A DNA stretch of 64,000 bases from the NCBI RefSeq assembly GCF_950295315.1, contig NC_080179.1, positions 68,597,680-68,661,679 of the forward strand. The letters are read 5' to 3'. The DNA comes from Erinaceus europaeus (taxonomy: Eukaryota > Chordata > Mammalia > Eulipotyphla > Erinaceidae). Shown in pieces: positions 1 through 10,374 of this stretch; position 1 is the first letter of the stretch; each line of letters begins with the position of its first letter. Under the pieces are notes generated by a model, which worked only from the letters and a program-made list of their open reading frames with translations, did not search any database and was not told where the DNA came from. Made by a program: the position numbers and the translations under genes.

Positions 1-745
1 AGAGTCATCTTGCTTTTCCTTGCATGACTAGTAACAAGAAGCTTACAGATAGCTGCCCATCTGATTATTTATTTAAAAACTCATCACTTGCAGACCTTTT
101 CTCGGGGAAAAAATCATCGCTCTCAATAGCTCTTTGTGATGCTGCATACTTTTTTTAAAGATTAATCGGATTAATTTTGCTTGCATTAATGTAGGTGGGC
201 ATTGAATTTGGTACTAATACATCCTGGCTACGTATGCCGATGCAGGACTCAGATTCAAGCTTTGTAGTTACTCACTGGGACTGCAGAAGGGCTTCTCTGT
301 GGTTTAGCTTTTACTCGTGCAAAGTGTGGATGAGAATGGCAGCTACTTTACACGTTTTCTCAGCTTATCCGTGCATCAGGATTTAGCGGGCTACTGCTCT
401 GTGCAGACTCCTTGCCAAGGAAGTTTGCAGTCAGCTATTAAAGTATGGAGCACAGACACGAATACTGCTGAATGCTGGTGTCCATTAGCTGTCAGTATCA
501 TACATTTATTGAGGAAATGTACTGAATCCTTAGGCAGAGTAACATGTACTAGAATATATAATGTTGAAACATATGTGCATCGAAACATGTGTATCGATTT
601 CAGTTTAGTTCAGTTAAACACATGGGAGAGGGGACGCCAAAGAAAGACATTGGGTGTACAGTCAGCGCCGTGTCAGACTTTCAGTCAGTTCTCTAAAAAA
701 GGAATTTAATACAGACATGTTAAGGCAGAAAAAAAATCAAAGAAA
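1..745. other. Unique sequence, no gene recognised
   Basis: This stretch has no SINE, LINE or simple repeat that I recognise. Short open frames at 195-709 show no protein-like composition or motif and have no convincing splice context. Confidence 0.5.
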
Positions 746-1017
746 GGGAGTCGCCTGGTAGCGCAGCGTGTTAAGCGCAGGTGGTGCAAAGAGTAAGGAC
801 CAGGCGGGCATAAGGATCCTGGTTCCAGCCTCCAATTCCCCATCTGCAGGGGAGTCATTTCACAGGTGGTGAAGCAGGTCTGCAGGTGTCTCTCTTTCTC
901 TCTCCCTCTCTGTCTTCTCCTCCTCTCTCCATTTTTCTCTGTCCTACCCAACAACGACGACATCAATAACAACAATAAAACAACAAGGGCAACAAAAGGG
1001 AATGAATGAATAAATAA
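746..1017 (+). mobile_element. Eri-A SINE, full length
   Basis: The tRNA-like head (GGTAGCGCAGCGTGTTAAGC) is followed by a box B-like GGTTCCAGCCTCC, a CT-rich body and a CAACAA-rich 3' part ending in AATGAATGAATAAATAAA. The box B is diverged. The minus-strand frame across it is not a gene. Confidence 0.85.
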
Positions 1018-1563
1018 AAGAAATACATTTAAAAAAATCAGAGTTACACATAGGAAAGTGGATTACCTACCCCGTGAGAACCCAAATGTGATTAAAAAAA
1101 AAAAAATGAAGGTCTTGCATGCATGCTTCTTGAAATGTTAAATACATAACAAAAAAAAAAAAAAAAGAAAGAAAAGGAAGAATGCTTGCTGAGAGGCATT
1201 GGAAGAATCCAGGAAAGACACTGAGCTCGCGAAGGGTGGCAGGCCCCAGGCACACTAAAAGTGAGATAGCTAAAACCAAACTTACAGAATTCCTTGCAGT
1301 GGATTCTCCAGACAGTAATGGAAGCTTATTAAATACTGTGAATTGAGAATTGTGGAAGCATTTGGTTTCCACTGCGCCAGATCCTCAGAGATAAACAGAA
1401 AGCATAGTGCAGATGAGCTTGTCGCTTCTGCTTTCGGCAAGTAATAGTCGTGTAGCAGGCTTTCTCAAGCAGTAAACACACGGAAGGCATCACATCAGGA
1501 GACAGAGAGTTCTCAAGATATTCCCGATGCAGTCAGCCGACCAGATACTCAGTCACTAAGATT
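1018..1563. other. Unassigned sequence with A-runs
   Basis: Two long A-runs (about 1095-1107 and 1151-1167) break up otherwise unique sequence. They could be old retroposon tails, but I cannot identify bodies for them. No gene is supported. Confidence 0.4.
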
Positions 1564-1825
1564 AGATGGGTGGGTCTGGTGGTAGCACACCCAGTAAAGT
1601 ACACAGGGGGAGGCTTCACAGGTGGCAGAGCAGTGCTGTTAAGTATCTTTTCTTCTCTCTCTCTCTCTCTCCCTCTGTTTCTCACCCTTTACCAAAAATA
1701 AATAAAATAAAATAAAGAGAAAAAGAAAAGAACATGGCTTCTGGGAATGGTGGAGCCATGCAGACACTGAGCCCCAGTGACAACCCTGGTGATGGCAATG
1801 AATAAATAAATAAATAAATGTGAAA
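1564..1825 (+). mobile_element. Eri-B-long SINE, internally deleted
   Basis: A head like GGTCTGGTGGTAGCACACCC is joined early to the CACAGGTGGCAGAGCAGTGC segment, so the box B region is largely missing. A CT tract and the shared 3' module (CAGACACTGAGCCCCAGTG) follow, then a (TAAA)n tail. Confidence 0.7.
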
Positions 1826-2111
1826 TAAAAAGTTAGAGAATCATCACCCAAGTGTACTGAAGAGCCTTTAGTATGTGACTGTTTCCTGCGGCAGTGAGTG
1901 ATCACCTTGGGGCAGCCCTTTCAGGAGGAGGGGTTCAGGAAAGTTTCTAGAGCAATCAAATTAGATTCTTGTCCACAGGGGTCACTGGGAGCTCAGTATT
2001 CTGAGTAAACACAGAATACATCAAATCTGACTTATTTTGCAGAGTGAGAGCATAACGTGTTAGAATTAAAGGAGAAAAAAAAATGCCTGTGCTAAACATT
2101 GCAGAAGATGT

Positions 2112-2265
2112 GATAGTTATTTATTTTGGCTAGAGACAGGGAAGTAGAGAGGAGAGAGAAGAGAAAGAGCAAGACACTTACCGCACTGCCACAGTGAAAT
2201 TCCTTCCCTGCAGATAGGGACTTAGGTCCTTGCTTAACTTAGGTCCTTGCTTATAACTAGTGTGT

Positions 2266-2266
<1 letters not shown>
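2112..2266 (-). mobile_element. SINE fragment, antisense, adjoining a CA repeat
   Basis: The antisense order A/T-rich tail, GA-rich body, then CTGCAGATAGGGA and TAGGTCCTTGC fits a B- or E-type SINE. A short TTAGGTCCTTGCTTA duplication sits near 2220-2253. Confidence 0.5.

Positions 2267-2324
<58 letters not shown>
2267..2324. repeat. (CA)29 microsatellite
   Basis: This is an uninterrupted 58-base AC dinucleotide run. Confidence 0.98.
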
Positions 2325-2326
<2 letters not shown>

Positions 2327-2611
2327 CTAGTCCCTATCCATTCCCGAAACAGACACTTCTGTTTGGCTAAGTAGACTATAATGGGAAGTAGTTTGGGGAT
2401 GGTTTCATTTCAGTTTCTATAAATGTTTACAGTTGGTGTGTGGCACTTATGGTTAAGTAAAAGCTGAACCAATAATATTGAACCGTGGGATTATTGTCGA
2501 CAACCAAAATGGGACAGCGTAGCTGGATAGCTGGATAGTGTTCTCCCAGCTCGCTAAAGAAAAACGTGCCACCAATGTAAGGTCCATTCTGTCTTCTTAG
2601 GAAGAAGGAGG

Positions 2612-2810
2612 GCTGGAGAGGTGGGAGAGACAGCTCACTGGGAAGGGTGCTTGCCTCGCTTTTACCTGTGACCCAGGTTTGAGCCTGGCTCCCACCTCAC
2701 TTGGGGAAGCTGCAGTGCCTGTTGTCTTTCCTTCTTTCTGTCTCTGTCTCTTTCTCTTTTCATTCATTCGCTCATTCATTCATTCATTCATTCATTCATT
2801 CCCTCCTCTT
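2612..2810 (+). mobile_element. Eri-E SINE with (CATT)n tail
   Basis: The head GAGACAGCTCACTGGGAAGG and box B-like CCCAGGTTTGAGCCTGGC identify type E. Its CT-rich body ends in a (CATT)n run at about 2759-2803. Confidence 0.7.
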
Positions 2811-2839
2811 TTTTTTTGTGGTGGTAAGTAGTCACTTGG

Positions 2840-2906
2840 GCTTCTCCACAGCAGGATGACTTTTTTTAGAGAGAAAGAGATAAAGGTAGGAAGAGAGAGA
2901 GAAAGT

Positions 2907-2961
<55 letters not shown>

Positions 2962-3070
2962 CCATAGCACTAAGCTTTTCTTTGTGGTCAAGGCAGGGCT
3001 TGAGCCTGGCTCATGCCCGATTATAAAACAAGTAAACTCAGTGAGCTCGTTTGCTCGGCTTGCTCTTCTC
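2840..3070 (-). mobile_element. Eri-E SINE, antisense, with expanded GA tract
   Basis: The antisense E order is GA-rich body, CACTAAGCTTTTC, GGGCTTGAGCCTGGCTC and GTGAGCTCGTTTGCTCGGC. The GA body has expanded to a near-perfect (GA)n run at about 2908-2957. Confidence 0.7.
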
Positions 3071-3307
3071 TTGCTATCTGAAAAACTTGACATCAGTGAA
3101 TCCTGATAAAGATAAATCAATCAATATTTTGAAAAGAAAGAAATGGGACATAAGACTGTGTCACAAAGATACCATTTAAAATGCATCCGCGAGCGAGCAA
3201 ACCTCAGTCTTCTCTCCCTGCTTATGTACAAAGAACTGCATTCACAGCATGAACAGTGACAGCTCTCAGGGGACTACCAACTATTTTATTACCTTCCTTT
3301 ATGCACA

Positions 3308-3445
3308 TTTTTATTTACTAACACGTGAACGAGAGGGTGAAAGAGCCAAAGCATCATTCTGGCACATGCGGTGTTGGGAATTGGACTTGAGACCTCCTGC
3401 ACTCAAGTCCATTTTCGATTTTTCTCAGTCCACCAGCAAGGGAGG
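3308..3445 (-). mobile_element. Eri-D SINE, antisense, degenerate
   Basis: TTCTGGCACATGCGGTG, a diverged box B complement (GGAATTGGACTTGAGACC) and GCACTCAAGTCC match the antisense D pattern with many substitutions, so this looks like an old copy. Confidence 0.6.
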
Positions 3446-3598
3446 TCATAGTTGCGGTTAGTTCCCCTAATAAGTCACCAAGTTGACATATTTACCCATG
3501 TCAGTTAGCTACAAGCGAAGAGCTAGACAGACACTAGCAGTCAGATTCTCATGTACACAGTTCCAAATAAAGTGAACTTGGATTGTTTTCTTTGAAAA

Positions 3599-3810
3599 GG
3601 GCCAGTAGCTTGCTTACCTGGGAGGGAGTGTGTTTTGCCTTGTACATGCGCCAAGTTTGAGCCCAGGAGCCACACTGAAGTGTCATGGCACTGGGTGTGT
3701 GGGGCAGGGGAGCGCCTATATTGTGATGTCTCTTCTCCTCTCTCACTTTCTCTCTCTCTTTCTCTCAGAAGTAAAAAGATGAAATTGTTCTGGGAGTGGT
3801 AAAAATCATA
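3599..3810 (+). mobile_element. Eri-E SINE
   Basis: GGGCCAGTAGCTTGCTTACC starts the element. CAAGTTTGAGCCCAGGAGCC is the box B region, followed by a TCTCTC tract. The 3' end is degenerate (TGTTCTGGGAGTGG). Confidence 0.65.
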
Positions 3811-4260
3811 CAAGGAATTTTAGACAAAGTGCAACAAGTCTTCACTTAACATCATCAATAGATTCCAGGAAACTAAGCCAGTGACATACAGCGGGTTCTC
3901 AAAACACAGTGTTTTGTTCAATGTCAGCTGACCTTGTCACTTTTTTTTTCTAATCAACTTTATAATGAAACGATATTGAACAAAATGATATTTGGCAAGA
4001 CTTGCTGTAACAAAGGCTGGGTTTTTTTTTTAATTTTTTCCTTCTCATCCTACTCTTTCTCTCTTGTGAAGAGGATGCAAACTAAATTTCAAAGTCAGTC
4101 AAAAACATTTAGGTGTGAACTTGAATGACTTCATCATTACCTGCTGTGCACAACAAGAGTATTGAATATGAACTCACATTGTTCGATAGTAGCCATAGAT
4201 GTAAGAAGTCTTAAATTTGGGATTATCCCCCTATCTCTATCATTTTTTGAAATAATAATT
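3811..4260. other. Unique sequence, no gene recognised
   Basis: AT-rich sequence with a nine-T run at 4022-4030. No repeat or coding signal is recognised. Confidence 0.4.
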
Positions 4261-4426
4261 GCTTTTTAAAGATTGTATTTATTTATTTATTTATTTATTT
4301 ATGAGAAAGATAGGAGGAGAGAGAAAGAACCAGACATCTCTCTGGCACATGTGCTGCCGGGGATCGAACTCAGGACCTCTTGCTTTAGAGTCCAAAACTT
4401 TATCACTGCGCCACCTCCCGGACCAT
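4261..4426 (-). mobile_element. Eri-D SINE, antisense
   Basis: This is a good antisense D copy: a (TTTA)n tail, GAGAAAGATAGGAGGAGAG, CCAGACATCTCTCTGGCAC, GGGGATCGAACTCAGGACC and CGCCACCTCCCGGACCA. Confidence 0.85.
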
Positions 4427-4825
4427 GAAGTAATCTTTGTTATTTGAATTATCAAACAAGTATCTTTAAGTATACCAGATGAATGAATAACAACTGTTAT
4501 TCATATAATAACAACAATCAATGCATTTTTTTAGGACTTTGCATAAACATTTTAAAAATTGTCTATTTCTTCCTTGGCAGTCAGGAGACATAAGATCACA
4601 TTGTTCTCACTTCATTTTTCCTTTATTTTTCTCTTTCAGTGTCACAGAGTCCAATGAATTAGCAAGTGTGCACACTGTTTCTATCTCAAATCATCTAGAA
4701 ATGACTAGTCCTTTTGGGCCAGTAAAGCAATTTCAGATAATGCATATGTTTCTGGCACTTAGAACAAAAGCATTTATTACTCTCATTGTTTGTATGAAAT
4801 TAGATATATATTTTTGTAGTTGTTG
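4427..4825. other. Unique sequence, no gene recognised
   Basis: AT-rich sequence with an open frame at 4521-4895 that ends inside the neighbouring SINE. It shows no recognisable protein family. Confidence 0.4.
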
Positions 4826-5085
4826 CTGGGGCTTTAGCTCTCTGGGTGGACCTTTTCAGAGAGAGAGAAAAAGAAAGTGTTTAACGGTTATATAAAAGAC
4901 TTTCAGGCCTAAGGCTCCAAGGCCTGAAAGAGAAGAAGGAAGGGGAGGAAAGACAGAAGGAAAGAGGAAAGACCTCACAGCACCAAACTTGCCCTCTGTG
5001 TTTTGAGGGTCAGGCCTGAACCCAGGCTGCCTGCATGGAAAAGCAGGTACTTTCCCCAGGGAGCTACCTCACTGGCCTGGCCCTG
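4826..5085 (-). mobile_element. Eri-E SINE, antisense, with an Eri-C-like insert
   Basis: The antisense E pattern (GCTGGGGCTTTAGCTCTCTG, TCAGAGAGAGAG, CAGGCCTGAACCCAGGCTG, GCTACCTCACTGGCC) is interrupted near 4880-4930 by a piece resembling C (ACTTTCAGGCCTAAGGCTCC). Confidence 0.6.
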
Positions 5086-5214
5086 TGTGACTTTCCGGAG
5101 CAGGTCTCTACATGCTTGTGAGCGGCTGTATTACTCCCCAGTGGTAGTGAAGCAGAGCAGTGACAGTGATCTAGGGGTCAGCCATGTGTACTTTCTGGTT
5201 CATCAGATGCCAGC

Positions 5215-5350
5215 TGTGTGCCTTTGGGCCAGTGTTTTGTTTTGTTTTCAGTTTCCTCTAGTTTCATTGGTTATCATTAGCTAGGTAACCTTTAGCAAGT
5301 CAGTTGTTCAATGTCTTGGTATCTTCAGCTATAAAACTAAAGTTCAATAT
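5215..5350 (+). mobile_element. Possible MIR fragment
   Basis: GTAACCTTTAGCAAGTCAG followed by a TATCTTCAGCTATAAAA-like segment resembles the conserved middle of MIR, but divergence is high. A chance match is possible. Confidence 0.3.
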
Positions 5351-5352
5351 AT

Positions 5353-5393
5353 GAGAGCTGAGCAGTGCTCTGGTACAAAAAATAAATAAATCT
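5353..5393 (+). mobile_element. Eri-C SINE 3' fragment
   Basis: Only the C end (GAGCTGAGCAGTGCTCTGG) and its (AAAT)n tail remain. Confidence 0.6.
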
Positions 5394-5398
5394 TTGAC

Positions 5399-5530
5399 TG
5401 GGGAGGTAGCATAGTGCTTATGCAAAAATATTTTCATATGAGCCTGAAGGCACCAAAGGTCCCAGGTTCAATCCTTCAGCACCACCATAAGACAGAGCCA
5501 AGCAGTGCTCTTAAAAAAAAAGAAAAAAAT
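5399..5530 (+). mobile_element. Eri-C SINE
   Basis: The head GGGGAGGTAGCATAGTGC, box B GGTCCCAGGTTCAATCC and end AGCCAAGCAGTGCTC are followed by an A-rich tail. Confidence 0.85.
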
Positions 5531-5609
5531 TAAAACCAAATAAACAAGACTAATGGCCATATATGCTAAACTTGAAATTTCCAGATAAGCAGGACCTAAC
5601 ATATGTAAC

Positions 5610-5720
5610 TTTTTTTTTAAATCATTTTATTGGCACGGGAAAGGGAAAAGGTATAATGGTTTACAAAGTACAGTTGTTAACACATCATATTTAATTTTTT
5701 GACATTCAAAACTCAATGCT
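5610..5720 (-). mobile_element. L1 3' end fragment, antisense
   Basis: T-run, then ATTTTATTGGC, GGTTTACAAAGTACAGTTGTT and ACACAT. The order matches the antisense L1 3' ends near 49.1 and 52.8 kb. Confidence 0.55.
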
Positions 5721-6407
5721 GCTCTAACAAGATTACTTTGAGCAGCAGCTGAAAGTGGGCATAATGTTAGTATTTAAACCAAACTAAGAGTTGCTAACTT
5801 GTTAAAGCATGAGAGCTGTAATAATTAATTTAATGGATGAACACTTTCTCTCTGGAATTTGTTTTTTCTTGGCTTTATACATCTCTTGACTTTATTATCC
5901 ATGCAGAATGCTTTGAACTCCTTAGAAACTTTCTATCTCGAAGAGAAAAATAAATCTGCTTTCAAGTCTTATAAAAATATATGACTGACTGCTGAAAAAT
6001 ACTGACTTCCACTGAGGTAATATCCTCCATTTACGTAGTGCTTTTCCGTGTAGGATTAAAGGAAGAGTGTCCGAAGTATGCGATTTTCCTTTCATGTGTA
6101 AGTTTACGGAAGAATTTCCTTTTCCGGAATCCTCTGAATTCGCATTCCTAGTTACCCAGCACGGTGAATTCACAGCAGCTTCTTCAGTGGATAGCTCTGA
6201 TGCTTGGGCAGACGTGTCCTTGGCCAGGAACATCTCTCCACTCCTCATTTTCCAGTTGATGATCTCTTTTCTTTCTCAAGGCCTGACTCAAATGCAGTTT
6301 TCCCAAAGAAGCCTTTGTTGTCTGATTTCACTGTCGATTTTACGCTTTTACTTCACTTGGACTTTGTTAGTGGCATATCTTTGTATACATTTTAGTTTCT
6401 TACTTGC
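5721..6407. other. Unique sequence, no gene recognised
   Basis: No repeat family is evident. Overlapping open frames on both strands at 5922-6411 show no recognisable domain and no splice consensus. Confidence 0.4.
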
Positions 6408-6552
6408 ATGATATTTATTTACTTATTTATTATTTACAAGGGCACTGATCAGTTCTGACTTCTGGTGGTATGGAGGACTGAACCTGGGACTTTGGAGCCT
6501 CAGGCATGAGCGTCTTTTTGCGTAACTGTTGTGCTATCTACCCCTGCCCCAT
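6408..6552 (-). mobile_element. Eri-C SINE, antisense
   Basis: A (TTTA)n tail, TGGAGGACTGAACCTGGGAC, TTGGAGCCTCAGGCATGAG and GTGCTATCTACCCC follow the antisense C order. Confidence 0.8.
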
Positions 6553-6642
6553 GAGCTTATTTCTTTTGCAGGCTAGTGAGAGGATATTGCTTAGCACAGA
6601 GTAAATTTTGGTTTGTCTGCTGGTTAGAAATAACAGTTTCTA

Positions 6643-6930
6643 GGGAGTTGGGCGGTAGCGCAGAGGGTTAAGCACACGTGGTGCCAAGCGCAGGGACTGG
6701 CTCAAGTGTCCCGGTTCGAGCCCCCGGCTCCCCACCTGCAGGGGAGTCGCTTCACAGGTGGTGAAGCAGGTCTGCAGGTGTCTGTCTTTCTCTCCCACTC
6801 TCTGTCTTCCCCTCCTCTCTCCATTTCTCTCTGTCCTATCCAACAACAACAATAATAACTACAACAATAATAAAACAACAAGGGCAGCAAAAGGGAGTAA
6901 ATATATAAGCAAATAATGAGAAGAAAAAAG
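6643..6930 (+). mobile_element. Eri-A SINE with target-site duplication
   Basis: A well-preserved short-form A element. Its flanks 6628-6642 and 6931-6946 share ACAGTTTCT with a nearly matching extension, which I read as the target-site duplication. The box B is intact (GGTTCGAGCCC). Confidence 0.9.
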
Positions 6931-7053
6931 AAAATACAGTTTCTGTAGAGAAAAAGCCAGAGAAGTCAGTGAGGGGAGGTGTCACAAAAGGTGTGCTTAG
7001 ATGGAAGGGCAATCCCTTTCATCTCCACAGGGCTGGCTTTTTCATTCTTCTGT

Positions 7054-7215
7054 TTTAGAGAGAGGGAGAGAGAGAGGGAGAGGGAGAGACTCCACACTTC
7101 TCTACCATCTGTGCGGCCCCCTGCGGTAGCATCTATGCTGTTCCTCTGTACTCAGCACTGGGGCTAGATCCCACGGCCTCACTCATGAGGAGTTACTGCC
7201 AGAGCCCCAAAGCTG
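7054..7215 (-). mobile_element. Eri-E SINE, antisense, diverged
   Basis: A GA-rich body is followed by GCACTGGGGCTAGATCCC and a tail resembling the E head complement (GAGTTACTGCCAGAGCCCC). Confidence 0.5.
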
Positions 7216-7216
7216 G

Positions 7217-7289
7217 TGTTTTGTTTTGTTTTATTTTTTTTCCATTTGTTTTGTCACTTGGGTTCTTGCTGGTTATTTTCCCCAATAGT

Positions 7290-7321
<32 letters not shown>

Positions 7322-7515
7322 CCTCCCTCCTCTAGCTGTAGATGAGATACAGGGAGAATGAGAAGAGAGAGACAGAGCGACACCATCACACCTCTCTACT
7401 ACTCTTGAAGCTTCCCCCCTTCAGGCACTTGCAGGTGGGGGCTGTGGGCTAAAGCCTGGGTCCTCTCGCCTAGTGATGTGTGTGTTTTACCCCGTGAGCC
7501 ACCTGCTGGCCCCAG
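7217..7515 (-). mobile_element. SINE (B/E type), antisense
   Basis: A CT run (about 7291-7330) precedes a GA-rich body, CTCTTGAAGCTTCCCCCC, GCAGGTGGGGGCTGTGGGC and GTGAGCCACCTGCTGGCCCC. The family cannot be settled by eye. Confidence 0.55.
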
Positions 7516-7816
7516 GCTGGTGATTTCTAACACGTGCATTTTACCACCACTTGGTCCCTATAAACAGTGAGAAGATTTGATCTACTAGTCTGTGGGAGCC
7601 AATGGTGTTATTTGTCTTTTGCAATCTTAGATTGGAGCCTCAGCCAGCTGACTCAAACTGTTGTTTTAAGGAGCACCGAGTGGGGTGAGATGTGGCTGGA
7701 TCAGCAGTAACTACACCCAGTTCTGAGAAACAACTCAGCACTCATCTTCTCCTCCTGCCTCTGTTGTTATTCTTTGGTACGAGTAAACCAGAAGAGTGAG
7801 AAGCAAGTCTCTTTTT
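7516..7816. other. Unique sequence, no gene recognised
   Basis: Nothing recognisable beyond the left copy of the duplication flanking the next SINE. Confidence 0.4.
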
Positions 7817-8106
7817 TTATTTTTATATTTATTTATTTATTTCCTTTTGTCGCGCTTGTTGTTTTATTGTTGTAGTTATTACTGTTGTTATTGATGTCGT
7901 TGTTGTTGGATAGGACAGAGAGAAATGGAGAGAGGAGGGGAAGGCAGAGAGGGGGAGAGAAAGACAGACACCTGCAGACCTGCTTCAACACCTGTGAAGC
8001 GACTCCCCTGCAGGTGGGGAGCCGGGGGCTCGAACTGGGATCCTTATGCCGGTCCTTGTGCTTGGCGCCACGTGCGCTTAACCCACTGTGCTACCGCCCA
8101 ACTCCC
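7817..8106 (-). mobile_element. Eri-A SINE, antisense, with target-site duplication
   Basis: A full-length antisense copy ending CTACCGCCCAACTCCC. AGCAAGTCTCTTTTT at 7802-7816 recurs as AGCAAATCTCTTTTT at 8107-8121, with one mismatch in 15. Confidence 0.92.
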
Positions 8107-8116
8107 AGCAAATCTC

Positions 8117-8222
8117 TTTTTAAGATGTGTTTATATTCACTAACACTAACATGAAAGACAGAGGATAGCCAGAGAATCAGTCTGGCACATGGGGTAGTAG
8201 GGATTAAATTTAGGGCCTCACT
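8117..8222 (-). mobile_element. Eri-D SINE fragment, antisense
   Basis: AGAATCAGTCTGGCACATGG and GGGATTAAATTTAGGGCC are a diverged D body. The head side is cut off by the next SINE. Confidence 0.55.
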
Positions 8223-8234
8223 TCTTTTTAAAAG

Positions 8235-8442
8235 AAATCCCCCTCCCATTTATTTATTTACTTATTTTGGATAGAGACAGAGAGAAACAGTGAGCGAATG
8301 GGGAGCTAGGGAGGGAGACACCTGCAGCACTGTTTCACTGCTTGTGAAGCTTCTCCCCTGCAGGTGGTGACTGGGGGCTTGAACTCTGGCACTTACACAC
8401 TGTAATATGTGTGCTCAACCAGGTGCACTATGGCCCAGCTCA
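8235..8442 (-). mobile_element. Eri-B SINE, antisense
   Basis: The (TTTA)n tail, GGATAGAGACAGAGAGAAAC, CACCTGCAGCACTG, GGGGGCTTGAACTCTGGC and CAACCAGGTGCACTATGGCC follow the antisense B order. Confidence 0.8.
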
Positions 8443-8638
8443 AACTTGATGGTTTTAAAAAAAAATTATTTTATTTTATCTTATTAGAGATTTAATATTG
8501 ATCTACAAAATTATAAGATCATAAAGGTATAATTCCACACCGTTTCCACCACCAGAGTTCTGTATCCCGATCCCCGTGCATTGGAAACTGTAGTAGTTAT
8601 CCCAAAGTCCCAGATATGGGCCTGACTATATCTACATT

Positions 8639-8861
8639 TAAAAAAATTTTTTTTCTTTATTATCGTTATTTATTGGATAGAGACAGCCAGAAGTTGAGAG
8701 GGAAAGGGGTGATAGAGAGGGAGAGAGACAGAGAGACACCTGCAGCCCTGCTTCACCACTCGCAAAGATTTTCCCCCTGCAGGTGGGGATTGGAGTCTCA
8801 AACCTGGGTCCTAGCACATTGTAACATGTGTGTTCAACCAGGTGTGCCACCGCCCAGCCCC
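8639..8861 (-). mobile_element. Eri-B SINE inserted in X, antisense
   Basis: ATTTATTGGATAGAGACAGC, CTGCAGCCCTGCTTCACC and CCAGGTGTGCCACCGCCCAG are typical. X resumes on the right side, so this insertion is younger than the X copy. Confidence 0.85.
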
Positions 8862-8943
8862 TGCTTTTTTTTCTTTTTTGCTAATGTCTTTTCTTATGGT
8901 CCTGCCTTAACTCCTCCCTCTCACCCCATGCCACCCCCTTTTT

Positions 8944-9227
8944 ATTGCCTTCCGGGTTATTTGTGCTGGGGCTTGGCACCTGCATTACAGATCTGCTGCT
9001 GCTGGAAGCCATTTTTCCATTTTTGGGGGGATAGAACAGAGAGAAATCAAGAGAGGAGAGAAAGATAGAGAGGGAGAGAGAAAGACAGACACCTGCAGAC
9101 CTGCTTCACCACTTGTGAAGCGACTCCCTTGCAGGTGGGGAGCCTGGGGCTGGAACCGGGATCCTTATGCCGGTCCTTGAGCTTGGTGCCATGTGCGCTT
9201 AACCTGCTGTGCTACCGCCCGACTCCC
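8944..9227 (-). mobile_element. Eri-A-long SINE inserted in X, antisense
   Basis: It starts with the complement of the 3' module (GGGGCTTGGCACCTGCATTA) and ends CTACCGCCCGACTCCC. The CAACAA-rich block is missing: the module passes almost directly to the GA-rich body. Confidence 0.82.
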
Positions 9228-10158
9228 TCACCAATTACTACCTCTAAGGGCCTTTTCTTCTTTTCTCTCAAGCAAACAAACAGTGCCTGACTTCCTCTGG
9301 TGTTTTCCAGGTGCACTTCTTTTTCTTTGCTGGTGTAAGAACAAGGTTCCTGGTTAAATACATATATCAGGTCCTGGTAGAATGGGGGTTCAGAGCCCTC
9401 TTGTTATCTTCCCCTATCATTTATCCCTCTGGGAATATGGCCCAAAATTCATTTTGGGGTGCGGAAGGTGGGAGTTCTGGCTTCTATGATTGCTTCTCTG
9501 CTGGACATGGGTGTTGGTAGGTCAACGCGTACCTCCAACCTGTTTCTTTTGTTCCCTTGTGGGGTAGGGCTCTGGAGAGGTGAGGTTCTGGGATATTGAT
9601 GAAGTCATCTGCTCAGGGAAGTCACGGTGGAATCATAGTAGCATCTGTAATTCGGTGGCTGAAAGACAGTAAGATGAAAAACAAGACAAAATGGTTAGTG
9701 AACAGGAACCAAAAAGTAGGAGTAGAGCAGATAAAAATAGGGACCTTAAGGTGGAAAGAAGCTAGGAAGTCTATTTTAGGTGTGTTTGTAGGGCCCAGGT
9801 CTCTAGTAATTTTTGCTTGAGCTAGGTAGCTAATGTGGGGGTAGACTGAAAATACTGTCTGGGAAGATGGTGTCAGATTTGAGAATAGAAATAAGAAGCA
9901 GGATTAGGGCAGAGAGTAGCTCCCAAACTTGCAGAAAATATGTAAATGCAATGAACTGTTTATCACAATAATCTACCCTGGGGCCCATATCTATTCATAT
10001 TTAGCACAGGAACCTGTCCAGCCTCCAAGTCCCTGTCAGTCTGAGCTTACAGTCCGTGGTCACAGCTGGGAACATTCTAGGCTGCATTCATTTCAGGACC
10101 ACTTTTCCTCAAGTGACAGAGTAGGCTGACCCAGCCTCCCTTCGACTCCGCCTCGAAC

Positions 10159-10352
10159 CGGACAGGACAGAGAGAAATGGAGAGAGGAGGGGAAGACAGA
10201 GGGGGAGAGAAAGACACCTGCAGACCTGCTTCACCGCCTGTGAAGCGACTCCCCTGCAAGTGGGGAGCCAGAGGCTCGAACCGGGATCCTTACGCCGGTC
10301 CTTGTGCTTGGTGCCACGTGCGCTTAACCCGCTGCGCTACTGCCTGACTCCC
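10159..10352 (-). mobile_element. Eri-A SINE, antisense, 3'-truncated
   Basis: The copy begins at GGACAGGACAGAGAGAAATG and runs to the intact head complement (GCGCTACTGCCTGACTCCC). The CAACAA-rich 3' part is absent, and its place is taken by the end of X. Confidence 0.8.
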
Positions 10353-10374
10353 TATCTCTCTCTTTCTTTCTTTT

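Larger units (their letters stand above)
8455..10158 (-). mobile_element. Family X (X1 end), antisense, longest copy
   Basis: This dispersed element is read in antisense and is interrupted by SINEs at 8639-8861 and 8944-9227. Its 3' end (left) begins with a T-rich stretch and ACAAAATTATAAGATCATAA, then CCACCACCAGAGTTCTGTAT. The right part includes GGTCACAGCTGGGAACATTC near 10059. The same segments recur in order at 45.4-47.4 kb. It has no open frame resembling reverse transcriptase. It may be a non-autonomous retroposon or the long 3' region of a LINE; I cannot decide. Confidence 0.65.

Noticed and set aside
746..860. tRNA gene candidates at SINE heads
   Set aside because: The box A- and box B-like elements belong to tRNA-derived SINEs. 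The sequences continue into SINE bodies and occur dozens of times; no standalone tRNA cloverleaf was found.
7885..8154. Recurring frames reading DRTERNGERRGRQRGGEKDRHLQTCF or its relatives at many positions
   Set aside because: These are translations of the antisense Eri-A SINE body. Recurrence reflects the repeat family, not a protein family.
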